Shown in pieces: positions 1 through 11,331 of a DNA stretch of 64,000 nucleotides; position 1 is the stretch's first letter, and each line of letters starts with the position of its first letter. Made by a program: the position numbers and the translations under genes. The notes beneath the pieces were generated by a model that was given only the letters and a program-made list of their open reading frames with translations, did not search any database and was not told the origin of the DNA. The DNA is taken from NCBI RefSeq assembly GCF_029962835.1, contig NC_080587.1:55767528-55831527 (forward strand), read 5' to 3'. The DNA is from Magnolia sinica (Eukaryota; Streptophyta; Magnoliopsida; Magnoliales; Magnoliaceae).

Positions 1-1799
1 TACCAACATAAAACTTCTCTGGACAAGTCCGATGGGAACAATGTAAAATTGCTCCTAAGAAAGTAAAACCTCTAGCTTCACGCGGTATGGCCCGCTGAGT
101 TTTAGATCAGGCTTTTCGGTTTTTTTTTTTTGTTTGTTTTTTTTTTAATTTTATTTTTAGATCACGCTGGTGCTTTACACCTGATTAACTGATCTGATGA
201 AAGATACACACCATTGGGGTTCCAAACACATGCCTATGGTTTGCATCCCATGTCCATTGTTCCTTGTGGTGCAGCCCACCTTAGTCGTTGATATAGATGA
301 TTTTTTATAATGGCCTAGCATTGGAGATAAAACCTGATGGACAGGGTGGATCTTACATATATATATAGCATAGTGAATCCCACCTGTATCAGTGTACTTT
401 CTATAGCCAAACTCACACTTGCGCATTCCAACGTCAAGATCCAAATCAATCATCTGAAACGACAGTCTAAGTCTGAAAGGCCAAAATTTGGGATAGCCTT
501 CTCTATTTGGAAATAATATTAGAAAATAGATTGACAGTTATTACCGAACCACATTCATTGTATTTGCTGCGTAGAAGATGGGTTGAGAGGCTTAATTTCT
601 ACTCACGGGAGCACTGATAATGGCCCCTGCCAGGTGAGCATTTTGGGGAGGGATTTTTATATATTACTCCCTCATTAATTTGCAATTACACTCCGGTGCC
701 TTATTAAATAAACTTCTCATTAAGCTACCTTATTAATTAAGATTCTTTTCATCGCAATATCCTCCGTTAATTATCTCTTCCGTCTGTTATATTAAGTTGT
801 AAGAATGAATGGCCATACATGGCATTGGGGACATGTAATTGAATGGATGGTTTGGATCATCTAGACATCCATAAAGCGGGTCCCAAAGAAGTGGTCATGT
901 ATAAACCCTACATGGATTACAAAGTACCATAGTACCTTGCTGGATCACAAATAAGAAATTCATGTTTGTTACACCGTGAGCCGCATCTTGTTTGTTACAA
1001 TTGACTGGGGTACATCATCATACATGCATTTAATGCAACAGTACTAATAATGTTAGTGATGACATGGTCTTATGGTCAGATTTCTATTAGTGGTAAGCAA
1101 AAGATTCAAATTCTCTCAAAATAACCATTGAAAAAAAAAAAAAAAAAGTTACGGTGGAGTCCATCGTGGACTGGACTTTTCCACGGCCCATCCATTGTTA
1201 TAAAGCATGGACTAGTCTTATCTCCTGTTCTAGAAAACTTGAAAGCCCCATCCATCAACGGTGATCAAGAATGGGTGACTGTCAGTATCATCCCTAGCGA
1301 CCGCGATTGTCAATCGACTTCAATGGCCTATTCAAGTACGTAACCCGACTCCTTTTTTTAACACGGCATTAGATATAACAGTTGGTATCAGACTAGAGAT
1401 TTCTTTTCTTTGGTTTTGTTTGTGGCGACTTCTGCCATCACATGGAAGCGTGACCGGTAGGTTTCAACCATCAATGGTGGTCGATGATTTCCCTCTCCGT
1501 TTTCTTTATAAATATTCCGGTGGCAGCTAAGGTTGAACACATGAATTCGTGGCCTATGAAGGACTAGTCAGTCGTCAACTATGGCAATATTCTCTACGGC
1601 CCTTGTAAAAAAAATAAAATAATGAAAGAAAGAGAGAGAGATAGGTGCCCAAGGATATGCATAAATTCTAGGCATTCTTACTTGTACATGTGGGGCCTAT
1701 TGTTTAATTATAAAGGGCCCCTCCAACCCGTAAGCTATGAAATTCAGATCAGGTGTTTGGCTACATGTTGACACTTTAGTTTGCTTTCTGTCATGTCAC
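1..1799. other. flanking DNA, no gene recognised
   Basis: I see no coding region with recognisable motifs. The stretch holds T-rich tracts near 119-155, an A run at 1131-1147 and a purine-rich patch at 1621-1642. At 1383-1392 the bases TGGTATCAGA follow TATAACA, which resembles an LTR end joined to a tRNA-Met-type primer-binding site, but no matching LTR body was found. The short ORFs here have no conserved features. Confidence 0.5.
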
Positions 1800-2697
1800 A
1801 TGTAGTGTGTTTGCAGGCATGGCAGAATCGATATAATAGCTCGATCCAAACTGATTTACTTCGACCCTAAGCGCTGACATAAGCAAATAAGTCCAATATG
1901 AATGTATATGACTAGATTTTGAGAAGATTGATCGCTTTCCCATCCACTTGCAGAATTTGATAATGATCATGCGATAATTAGAGGGTGGGGTTCTTCCTCC
2001 GAAAATGAATTACTTTGTGTCAATCAAACAAAAGATAAAACTCACAATTGGTCACCAGGAGCAAATGCAAGAATGCATCTCTTAAAAGAACTTTGTGATC
2101 TAGGATAAAGATCAAATCTAGCATATGAGCATAGATTTGGATCACAACTAAAAAATTATTGTTACTAGATTATCGCTACTCATAAGATAAGTTAAGATAA
2201 AAGATAAATTGGTAGATTTGGTTTAATTGGTTGTTGTGTTGGATTGGTTGAGGTTTTCTCTTTTGAATTCCTCTGTTATTTATATAGTTCTATTATAGCT
2301 TGTCCTTCTAGATCCATCTTCCATTACTGCAATGGTTATAGTAGTTGAAAAGTCTTTTTAAATCATCTTCTTATCTAGATCCTTCTTTTATTATGTTTCT
2401 TTTCATGACGGTTCCTCTTTTATTGACTAAGACTTTATTCCTCACGGTCGCCTTTGTATCTTGAATAGTTCAACTACATTTCTCTCTTCACTCGTAACTT
2501 GACCACAACACTCCATTGACCATCCCTTGATGTGTAAAACTAGATTTACGCCAACTATAATCCCGCAAAAAGTGCACCAAGTATCTTGAAGATTTTTTCG
2601 TGCACTTCTTATTCCTCATGTGATGCCACATGTCACCCTCCTATTGGCTTTCCTAGAATAGTCAGAAATAGGGTACAAGATTGCCCCCCACATCACT
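1800..2697 (-). repeat. 3' LTR of old Tat-like Ty3/gypsy element (edges approximate)
   Basis: This stretch is a diverged direct repeat of the LTR at 36140-36765 plus 49927-about 51500. Shared landmarks in the same order include GCTCGATCCAAACTGAT versus GACTCGATTCAAACTGAT, GAGGGTGGGGTTCTT versus AAGGGTGGGGTTCTT, the block around CCTCTGTTATTTATA, and GACCACAACACTCCATTGA versus TACCACAACACTCCATAAA. As the associated polyprotein is on the minus strand, this copy is the 3' LTR. The left edge is uncertain. The right edge is probably the CCCCCCACA near 2697. Confidence 0.65.
2276..2286 (-). promoter_or_regulatory. TATA box in the Tat-like LTR
   Basis: The minus strand reads TATATAAATAA. The other LTR of the same element has CTATAAATAA at the equivalent place, near 36702-36712. 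Conservation between two diverged LTRs supports a core promoter in element orientation. Confidence 0.45.
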
Positions 2698-2984
2698 TCA
2701 TCTTTGGAAAAAAAAAAGGGGGGGGGGTAAAAGCAATGATAAATGCAATCGGCCTTTGATCCATGTGTTATTTTCTGATTGATTATACCTGACTAAGGCC
2801 ATATCGAGAAATATCATTTGTCTCACTCTTCTATGCTGTCCAAGTGACACATCGCATAAAATCATATTGTATGAGGAGTCATAAATATCATTTCATTAAG
2901 GCGAGCGTATCGCGGCCTATCTATAGATGACTCTATGTTGGTGCTCATCTTCTTTCACTCTTCACTCTCTTTCATAAACCTTTT

Positions 2985-4620
2985 TTTTTCCAGTTTCCTA
3001 CTTTCAATCCATCATGGCTGTATCTTCTTCTTTTTTTTTCATTTTAGCTTTCCATTTGAAATCATTCATCAAAGACCTACATGTCATGTCATAAAGAGTG
3101 ATCAATGATCTTCTATTCAACACTCTGATAGAACCAGACACTATATTGTTGACACTTGGTCTAGACTTTCACCCTGCAGTCACCTATACAACTTTGTGAA
3201 ATCAAACCTAGTTTTTTGAAGTGCCCTGATGAAGTTTTGATTGTCAAGTCTGACAATCTCCCGGACCCTTCCACTGTGCTTATGTTTCCATGAGCATGGT
3301 TTAAACCGATGAATGGTTGGGCCGAATGGTTCACTCGCATTGAAGTATAACATGGTGACACATGGAGGCAAGTCGAAATCTACAAATACATCAAACTTTT
3401 CATGCATGAATATCGAGCTACCCTTTCTTCCTTGCAGCAGCGTTGACTTTTTGGTGTCAGTCGGCTAATGCATTTCATTTTGGATGTGGCCCCATGGATC
3501 CAACAAGCATGGATGTATGTGCATTCACCCAACTTCTGCCTTTTGGGAAGCTTGTCTATCTGGGCTTTGCTCTAAAACCTCCACATCCCTCCACCCTACC
3601 AAACAAGACCAACAAGGCATATTCTACCTTCATGGCTCTACAAAACAAATCTTGGGATGAGGTTGATGAACAAGAACACACGGCTTTCCTTCTTATATGG
3701 ATTTGTTAATTCCCATTATGCATGATTGCCCTGCAAATCACTAAGGAATATATCCATCTGGGCGAGGCACTCTCTCAAATACGTAGACCTGCCCTTACCC
3801 CTTTTATGCTCAGACACTTTGACTTTATCATGTATGAAGTAACTACAAAAGGATTTTACCACTTTAATGAGCTTATCTAGCTTGTTTAGATGTGGATTTA
3901 TGAGTAGGAGTAAAGTTTGTTAAATCTATTCTAGTAGATGTGTATTTTACTTCCTTTAGCCACCGCAACATCCCCTGCCCTAAGATCAATTATTCTTTTG
4001 CTAAGTGTATGAACTTCTTTCTTTCTTTTACTCTCGATAAGTCCAATCATTCTTTCTGCCCCTTTAAAGATAAAGAGTTCGGCCTAATATGGTTCACTAA
4101 AGACTACAAGTCGACCGACATTAAGATGGCATGCCTTAGAGATGCAGCTTGAAAAAAGTTATCTAATCTATAGAGACCTACCATATGACAGCACTATAGA
4201 TAAAGGTGTTAATACTAAGGTCGACATTAAACAATACCGCCCCAATCTTCTTGCTCATCAATTTGGTTTAGCTCAAGATATCCCCTTTCATTTCATTCAC
4301 CAAACTTGCAACCAACCTCCAACTCATCGACCAGTCACAGACTCGGTCATCACCTTCCAAAATCTTCACAGAGGGTTTTATTCTATAAACTCTTCTTCAT
4401 GCTCCTTCTCTTCACCAAATATCCACAACAGCTAGATCATTCTGCTCCTGGTGGAAAAAATACTATGAGACCCTGATCAGTGGGTCGCATGAATTGATTA
4501 TCGGCCGGCTTTCATCTCCATCAAAGCTAGAGAAACCTATGGCTGAGAAAAAGAAAATAAATAAAGTACCAAGAAATCGACTACCCATCAGTCGGTCATA
4601 ACTCCTATCTGAAAATTCAC
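2985..4620 (+). pseudogene. plant mobile domain (PMD) gene, antisense inside the Tat-like element
   Basis: Conceptual translation on the plus strand gives blocks of the plant mobile domain ('aminotransferase-like') family seen in MAIN/MAIL proteins. The block at 3443-3709 contains FHFGCGPMDPTSMDV, the usual xxFxxGPMxPTLxDV region. It is followed by the EYIHLGEALSQIRRPALTPF block near 3745-3810 and a degenerate W/Y-rich block near 3875-3900. A later part at 4142-4435 has ANLLAHQFGLAQDIP-like sequence (HQFGLAQDIPFHF seen directly), and a tail with SWWKKYYE near 4445. The parts lie in different frames and are cut by stops, so no intact protein is made. The gene runs against its host element, between integrase and 3' LTR. 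That is where extra antisense ORFs are known in some Tat-clade elements. The start is uncertain; an ATG near 3013 is possible. Confidence 0.65.
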
Positions 4621-4689
4621 ATGTGGTGTAATGGGATTACCATGGCTACATATGCGAAAGCTTGACGGAGATAAGGAATGAAGGCTATA

Positions 4690-5010
4690 TCCTAGAAGGG
4701 AGTGACTAAGACCAACTAAAATTTTTGACTTTTAAACCAAAATTGCCTACTTAAGCTAATATAAAAATTAATCTAAGAAAGAAAAATAACTATAAGGCTT
4801 CCAAGCTAATAGAGGATCCAATCACATAGATTACAACTGATATGCAATAAGCAACTAGTCTATAATATAACAGTATATATGTGTGTGTGGGATGTATTAA
4901 CTACCAACTCCTAGCATTCATCTAATCATGCATTCATATAATTAAACGTTCAATCATATAAGCATAATTAAACAAGTGGGCAAATGACAATCCCAAACAC
5001 AAGCATGTAT
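4690..5010 (-). repeat. fragment of a Sirevirus-like copia LTR
   Basis: This segment is a diverged copy of 16760-17080. The common landmarks, in the same order, are AAGGCTTCCAAGC, GGATCCAATCACA, GCAACTAG, GTGGGATGT, CATTCATCTAATCATGCAT and GACAATCCCAAACACAA. It therefore derives from the same family as the large copia LTR at 16709-26670 and has the same orientation. Its right side is interrupted by the solo LTR beginning at 5011. Confidence 0.7.
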
Positions 5011-5960
5011 TATAACGCCCCGATTTTTATAACTCGAGTTTAGTACTCATTTTTTGACAACTTGAGTGTTAACCTTTTAAGATAGCCTAAATTTCGCGTA
5101 TATTTTTCCTTTACTTTTTTTAGGGTGAGCATTACAGTAGAAGAGAAATAAATCAATCATAAAGGTTGCATACACATTCAGAATAAACGAGCGGCTACCG
5201 ACAAGGCTTATATAAACCAATATCTCAATGAAAACAAATACAGGAATAAATAACTTAACACATGAAACTGAATAAAATGCAACTAGACATGAGTTGCATG
5301 ATCACACAGCTTCTCTTGGGCAGATATAGCCATACATCCCTGATATATGTACCTTCCTTCTCATCAATCTGAACATGGGTATCATTAAAAACATCTGCAC
5401 TGCCTGTACGGCTATATATTTAATGAATAGTGGCCAGCTAAGTGTGAATTCCACTCAAAATTATACACCACTGCATTATTTAAGTATAGTTTAAACAGAA
5501 AAACATACAAAACAATCTACAATGCAATCTTATTTAGGTACATGCATGTGTGAATGCACATTAACTAGGGATGCTCATCCAGTTGACTTTTGAGCAAAAC
5601 CCACAAGTGGGGCAAAACTCATATGCAAGTGGCTAGTCACTAGTGAAAGTTCAATAAGTATGTGCTCAAGTGACAAGCTCATACAAGTTGGGATGTTTGA
5701 ACAATACACTAGTCTTTCCAAACACTCGACCAAGCACCCGGAAATGCTCACATGCCATGGAATACATGATTAGCCCAACCATTATTATTTCAATCACAAA
5801 CAACCAATTTAAAAAAGCTCAAAGGTCACTATGAGAGGATTGTCACCTAGCATAGGCCGACAGCTCAGTGTCTCATATCACCATCTCTTACTCATGAGAC
5901 TCCAAGAACTAGGATGTTTAATGGTAACTTCATCAACTAGTCATCAATCATAATTTAACA
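5011..5960. mobile_element. solo LTR, about 950 bp, TSD TGTAT
   Basis: The segment begins TATAACGCCCCGATTTTT, a decayed form of the TGTAACGCC terminus seen in other LTRs here, and ends ATTTAACA. TGTAT lies directly before it (5006-5010) and directly after it (5961-5965), as expected for a 5-bp target duplication. No internal retrotransposon sequence is present, so it is read as a solo LTR. A TATATAAACC on the plus strand near 5210 could be its TATA box; orientation is otherwise open. Confidence 0.6.
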
Positions 5961-5965
5961 TGTAT

Positions 5966-6080
5966 GAGTTACCATCACATAGTTATACAAAAATAATCCA
6001 TTAAGATCCACATATGGCAAATATTCAATCAAAGCCACATGGGAAAAATATTCAATCAAATTCACATAGGGCAAATAGTC
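5966..6080. repeat. short diverged tandem repeat
   Basis: About three imperfect copies of a 22-26 bp unit related to CACATAGGGCAAATATTCAA follow one another at roughly 6008-6080. No gene is supported here. Confidence 0.5.
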
Positions 6081-6309
6081 GAATTCAAAACCAAATATGT
6101 TCTCCATCGATAAGAAGTCAAGCAGTCGAAGTTCTCCTTCATTTGCATCTTTTTCGTCTTTCAATTTTTGCTTGCTTTGTCCATGTCCACTATCGGTCTT
6201 GTAATTTCTTTATCTTCAATACAATCGACCAAAAAACTTGCTCCTCATCTGTATTATCATGTCTCTATACTTGAGACTTTTTTTTCTCTTGTGTGATAAC
6301 TGTATTAAT

Positions 6310-6313
<4 letters not shown>

Positions 6314-6343
<30 letters not shown>
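6314..6343. repeat. poly-A tract
   Basis: A run of 30 adenines follows TAATAATT. It could be the tail of a retroposed sequence or simple slippage. No upstream LINE or SINE body was recognised. Confidence 0.7.
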
Positions 6344-6345
<2 letters not shown>

Positions 6346-6560
6346 ATTCATGAGAAGTTGTGCACTTGTTCATTTCCTTTCCCCAAGAAACATTTCTTCT
6401 AATTAATGAGGAACTTCAACCAATACAATGCCTCATCTTCTAGTGTGATTGTTAATCCTAAATGCCTATTTAAAGGAATCTTTTTTTGCTTATTCCTCTA
6501 CACACCCAAATTTTCTTTCTTCCCAACTTCAAACATTCTTTCTTTTTCCAATTGTTGTTG

Positions 6561-7230
6561 CACCCATGCCTATTGTCGATCAAGCTCAAAAGTTTCTGAG
6601 AGAAATCCTTGCCATAGATATCGAAACTTTCGCTCATTCCAACCTTTAATATAACACTTGTCCATTCATTCGCGACTTTCGTTTCACTGCCAGGGATAAT
6701 GTTCCCTTAACTGAACTTCTAGATGTTTTAACAAAACTCCAGAGCATTGGCAACTAATACTTCATTGCCAAGAAAGATCTGGAAGAACTTGATGCTCAGA
6801 TCAATACGATTGGATTGGTACAACTGCATGCACTGGACTCAGTAATATCACTTTAACAAAGTGATGCTGAGAACCCTGTAGGTTCAACATAGAGAAATTA
6901 ATGACGATCTCTAGGAGACCGAAGGAATCAATCATAAAAGATGTCCAGACTACTTCCAAACCCTCCTAAACTTCATCAAATCTCAAGTCAACCTCTGTCA
7001 AGTTTGGTCGCATGAGAGCAACGAACAAAAGAGAGAAGCGGAGCACAAAGTCGATGTCATCAGTCGCTGCATAGACCAAATCACGTGCTTTCCCGACTGA
7101 GTTTTAGAAAGCGGAGAATCCTAAAAGGCTCAAAGACAAACAAATGAACTCATCAGAGAACGTGCTGTCAAAGAATTTGATGAGATGAAGGCTGCTTATG
7201 TCTATTTCATACTCTAGTCGAGCCTTCACT
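6561..7230 (+). pseudogene. antisense ORF, coiled-coil-like, broken
   Basis: The plus strand encodes helix-prone stretches in shifting frames. An ATG near 6566 starts MPIVDQAQKFLREILAID. Further on come a lysine/glutamate/leucine-rich piece near 6700-6800 (KKDLEELDAQINTIG) and another near 6930-7080. Stops and frameshifts interrupt all of it. It sits between the PMD pseudogene and the antisense integrase, so it may be the C-terminal part of the same captured gene. That link is inference; I do not recognise the family from these pieces alone. Confidence 0.4.
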
Positions 7231-7410
7231 TTCCTTTTTTCTCTTTTTTTCTTTTTATAAATATAGATGTAATCAGCCAATTGGTCGTGTTTTCCTAGCA
7301 TCGGTTATTAATATAATATTTATATTTCTACTTACTACTATTTTTCTCGACCGACTTCGATCTTTACTTGCCATTTATGATTATGCTTACCACTTTTTAA
7401 CATGATCTTT

Positions 7411-7881
7411 CTATATTTCCCATAAGCTAAGATGATATGCTTTTAGAAATAGACCATTGATTGGATTTTTTATCATCTTTCCATCCATATCATGAACAAT
7501 AGAAGTTCGTTCATGAAGAACTTTTACCATTGTGTATGGTCCATCCCATGAAGGTGACCATTTACAGAATGCAACATCTTTACTTCTGATAGGCAATATT
7601 ACTTTCCAAATCATATCGCGCTCATCGATCTTTTTCACTTTTTTGTTATATGCTCGAGCGACTCTAGCATTATTTGTCATAATTGAATCTAAAGCATTTA
7701 GGTGAATTTCATCTTAAGCCCTCAAGTTTAACTAGCACAACTTCTATGAACTTGGTCGGGGTCAAATTAGCTTGATATGCTACCTGTAATGATGGTACAG
7801 TCACTTATAATGGTAAAATTGCATCATGTCCATATTCTAATCTAAATTGACTCATCTGTAAGTGCACTGATTTTTGCACCA
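7411..7881 (-). pseudogene. Tat-like gypsy integrase C-terminus
   Basis: On the minus strand, 7680-7411 encodes VARAYNKKVKK, then WKVILPI, KWSPSWDGPYTMVKV and, at the end, PINGLFLKAYHLSLW. This is the usual end of Tat-clade Ty3/gypsy integrases. Upstream, in broken frames, 7855-7690 gives FRLEYGHDAILPL, the canonical YG-AVLP block after the catalytic core. The rest of the core and the HHCC finger are missing, because copia LTR sequence starts at about 7882. Integrase inserts reverse-transcribed DNA; this copy cannot function. The matching RT and RNase H pieces lie at 26671-26963 and 31638-32402. Confidence 0.8.
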
Positions 7882-9737
7882 TATTTGTCAATCACGTGAG
7901 ATCCTGTGTCACATAGTCGGTTGAGCCCTTAGAAAGTGAAGGTTGAAGACATAAGTGAAGATAGATCATCAAGGAACAAAGAACATGTAAACGAGGTGCC
8001 TTGGTGACCCTAACCCTTGACCAAAAATAACCTTAAACCTTTAGATGATCAAGGCTTAATAGGAATACCTAATTGATCATCATTTAACCTTAGAAAACTA
8101 AGTGAAATATTATAAATAAGGCTAGAAGAGCTACAAAGCTGTTGTGAAATCAATAGCCCAAAACAGCAGTTTTTTATGGTCGTTCAATGGCATCGAATGT
8201 CCGCTTGATGACATCAATCGAGGGTTAGAATTGTCGAGCAACTAAATGACATTTGTTCTGATTTTCTCGATGGTATCAAAGGTTAAGTTCGATGGCGTTG
8301 AAGATACCCTCAATGGCATCGAAGGCACCTTCGATGGTATCGACAGAGCCGTTTTCTACACCCTTGATGGCATCGAGGACACCTTCGATGGCATTGACAG
8401 AGCCGTTTTCTGCCCCTATTTTTTTACCGTTAGAGTTCGGACTTCTTTTAAAGGGAAATCGATTCATGGATCTTTCGATGGGTTTTCTGTGTAATAAAAG
8501 CTTAGGTGAATCGATGTTTATATCCATCATCCCAAGCCTCTATACCATTGAGTTCTAAACAATCTTCCTTAAGATTAACACTCTTATGAGGATTCCAACC
8601 GCTACCTTGAAGATGTGTTTGAACTCTTACATTTAAAAAAAAAAATTAGACTTAAGCTATCTTGTCATACCATTGTTTAAATCTTCTAGAAGACCCATCT
8701 AGGTGAATCCCCTAGGAAAACAATTTCTCATTAGTTGTAGGAGATTCAACCAACCTTCCATCACCTTAGTCACCTTGAAAGAGCATCACATGCAAGGTGG
8801 TTGATCTTAAAGTTGAAACCTTGGCAAAGTAGCGACATCATGATCAAGGGAGCATAGGGGAGCTGATTGAAGCACAGGAGAGCAAAGATCAAGCAACCCA
8901 AGCCAGAGCTACAAGAGGGACTCAATCCGACAAGTTATTAAGTGTAAGTGTCCATTTACTCTATTTTCTTGTATAGGATTGAGGGTAAAAGTTTGTGATC
9001 CAAACTTGAACTAGGTTCTTATGTAGGACCTTGGATCTTGTGTGGGGCATAAATTAAATCCTTGTGTAGGTCACCCAACATGAGTGTTTGCGTGTCAATT
9101 TTCATGGGAGCCCCTGGCGGGAGTAAACATAATGCCTTAGGATAAGGCCATAATTGTTGGTTAGCATATAGAAAATGAACTAAAGTCTCTTGCGGGAGCC
9201 TCCAGTGAGAGTATACGTACCAGGTTCTTATGTAGGACCTTGGATCTTGTGTAGGGCCTAAATCTAGGTTCTTGTATAGGACCTTGGCTCTTGTGTAGGG
9301 TCTAAAGTTTAGAATCCTTGTGTAAGGCTGTAAAGGTTAGATGTTAACCTGATTTAAAACCTCCAATGGTGAAATTCAATACACTCATGGGTGCAATGCG
9401 TCTGCCGGGAGTGGAGTAGGCTAGTAGTCGAACCACTATATATGATTGTATTTAGAATTGTTAATTGTGCACTTGTTTAATTATGCATGTGAGTTCAAAT
9501 GTTTAATTATGTATGCATAATTAGATGAATACTTAAGTGTTGATAGTTAGCACATCCCACATACACATATACACTATCATATTATTGAACAGTTACTTAT
9601 TTGTGAATCATTTATAGTTTATGAGATTGGACCCTCCTTAGAGTTGAATTACCTTACTTAGTTTAAATTGGTAATTAGTTTAAGTTACGTAAATTGGGTC
9701 TTCAAAAGGCATAATTTTTAAATAGGTCCTAATCACA
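7882..9737 (+). repeat. Sirevirus-like copia LTR, plus orientation, truncated at its end
   Basis: This is the reverse-complement relative of the LTR at 16709-26670. The start (TATTTGTCAATCACGTGA) matches the end of that LTR read backwards (TGTTTGTCAATTAACGTGA). The middle has GATGGCATCGA palindromes at 8176-8400 and a 'cttgtgtagg' repeat region at 9010-9330. The end reads GGTCCTAATCACACCCCC, the C-rich block close to copia LTR 3' ends. It stops inside that C run and is joined to an opposite-facing LTR fragment. ORFs across 8246-8558 are artefacts of the repeats. Confidence 0.65.
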
Positions 9738-9754
9738 CCCCCCCCCCCCCCCCC
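9738..9754. repeat. C17 homopolymer at an inverted LTR junction
   Basis: Seventeen cytosines mark the point where a plus-oriented copia LTR meets a minus-oriented fragment of the same LTR family. The exact length of such a run is unreliable in most assemblies. Confidence 0.8.
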
Positions 9755-10349
9755 TTGATCCGCAACAGCTGTAGATGCTCCAATACAAGTCACTGATGTT
9801 GGGTCAAGGTACTATACGGAATCTTCTCGATTAAATGTTGGTCTTTAAGTGAAGGAGAGATTCTCGAATATTAATCATTTAAAGGATTCCAGCATAATGA
9901 TTTGTCATTAAAAGTGTTGCTGAAGGATCGTTAAATGGTGAATTTTATTCTTCAATCCAATCTATTAATTTAACAATGATTGTATTTAAGAAGGGATTGA
10001 AGGATAAACTCCCATGAGAAAAGGGATTTAAGATGGTAAGTGAATCAACTATAGCAATAACTCTCTTAAATCTCTCTCTTTTTCTCAATCAAGAAGCTCA
10101 GGAACAACCCTCTTCAAATAGGAAATAAAGTCCAAACTTTAAAAAAAGGGTAGAAGTTTGTCTGCATACAATGTCATCAAAGGTCGTTCGATGTCATCGA
10201 AGTTTCGTTCGATGACTCAAACTATCTCCACTGTCATCGATATTTTCTACCGAAGGAGCCTGAGGTTTACTTGGAGAGTTTTGAGATTCAGAATTTGATG
10301 TCATCGAGACCACATTGATGTCATTGAAGTTTAAATTTCGATGACATTA
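9755..10349 (-). repeat. fragment of Sirevirus-like copia LTR, minus orientation
   Basis: This is collinear with 23023-23088 and then 25496-26010 of the right-hand LTR. CTTGATCCGCAACAGCTG, AAATGTTGGTCTTTAAGTGA and AAGGAGCCTGAGGTTTAC are shared with small changes. It proves that the right-hand copy is split by an insertion at 23089-25490, since here the two parts are continuous. The fragment ends near 10349 and runs straight into integrase sequence, so the rest of the LTR, RNase H and RT of the copia element are deleted. Confidence 0.75.
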
Positions 10350-10352
10350 TGT

Positions 10353-10660
10353 AATATCCCTTCTCAATTTGGAGTCGCTTTGCCATTTTCTGGAATTCTT
10401 CAAATACATCAGATTTTTCTCGAAGAAAGGTAACCTAGGTGAATATGGAGTAATCATCTACCTACTAGGAAGTATTTCTTTTTACCATGGCTCTCAACTT
10501 TGGTGGGACGTACCAGATCCATATGTAACAAGTCAAGTGGTTTGGAAGTTGCTACAGTGGTCATCTTTTTTTGTCCAACTTTTATCGGTTTACCTTTGAG
10601 ACAATCACCGCACGCAATCTTCTCTTTCTTCCCAATCTTAGGAAGTCCTCTCACCAAATT
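10353..10660 (-). pseudogene. copia integrase N-terminal half
   Basis: The minus strand encodes the end of the GAG-pre-integrase finger (CGDCLKGK). It continues into PLDLLHMDLV with the first catalytic aspartate, and, after a frame change, into VDDYSIFT with the second. The remaining core is lost at the junction near 10353. The order integrase (left), protease, gag (right) on the minus strand is protease-integrase upstream of the lost RT, as in Ty1/copia. Confidence 0.75.
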
Positions 10661-11330
10661 TTTTTTAATCTTATTTTACCCAAGTTCCGGTAGTGGACAT
10701 GCTCTAGTCTTTGATGTCATAGCTTAAACTCGTTATCTAGAGTCATGTGACATTTTGTGGATGGGACATCTTCTCCTCTGTTTTTAATACATAGCAGTTA
10801 TCACTTGTGTGAAGACCTTTCATGATTAGTTTACCTACAAGGTCTGAGATCTTGCACATATCTTTGGAGAATGTGACTAAATGTTCTTTGTTGCAATTCT
10901 AGGAGATGCTTAGGAGATTGTGTTTTAATCCTTCTACGCAAAGAACATCCTCAATTTTGGGCAAGCCAGGCCTAACTATTGTCCCATGTCCAACTATCTT
11001 GGCGGAGCTCCCATCTCCAAATGTAAGTAACCCACCATCAAATTCTAAATAGTCACAAAAGTGGGTCCAGTCACTTGTCATGTGTCTAGAGTAACCACTA
11101 TCAAGAATCCATTTAGAACTATTGTCTGCTTTAAGTTCTTATTCTTTATCACCCATTTGGTTACCATCCTCTTTGGAGATGATGTTTTCTTTTTGTTTTC
11201 TCCTTGAGGTTGATAGTTTATAAATGCTTTGGATTTTTTGGGTAAATAAGCCAAATTTCCTTGTTTCAATAATTCTTTTATTTTTTTATTCAGTTGAGCT
11301 ACCTAATTTAGCAGCTCCTCCATCCTTTTA
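10661..11330 (-). pseudogene. copia protease region
   Basis: The minus strand around 11130-10899 reads WILDSGYSRHMTSDW. The DSG at 11095-11103 is the copia aspartic protease catalytic triplet. FGDGSSAKIVGHG and VEGLKHNLLSIS follow, both standard plant copia protease signatures. Frames break before and after this stretch, including between it and the integrase finger. The protease would cut the Gag-Pol polyprotein; this copy is inactive as a gene. Confidence 0.8.
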
Positions 11331-11331
11331 T

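Noticed and set aside
175..453. A 92-residue minus-strand ORF at the left edge
   Set aside because: No recognisable domain, and composition like the surrounding non-coding DNA.
8246..8558. Overlapping ORFs on both strands with repeated GIEDTFDGI-like peptides
   Set aside because: They arise from the GATGGCATCGA palindromes of the copia LTR and read equally well in several frames.
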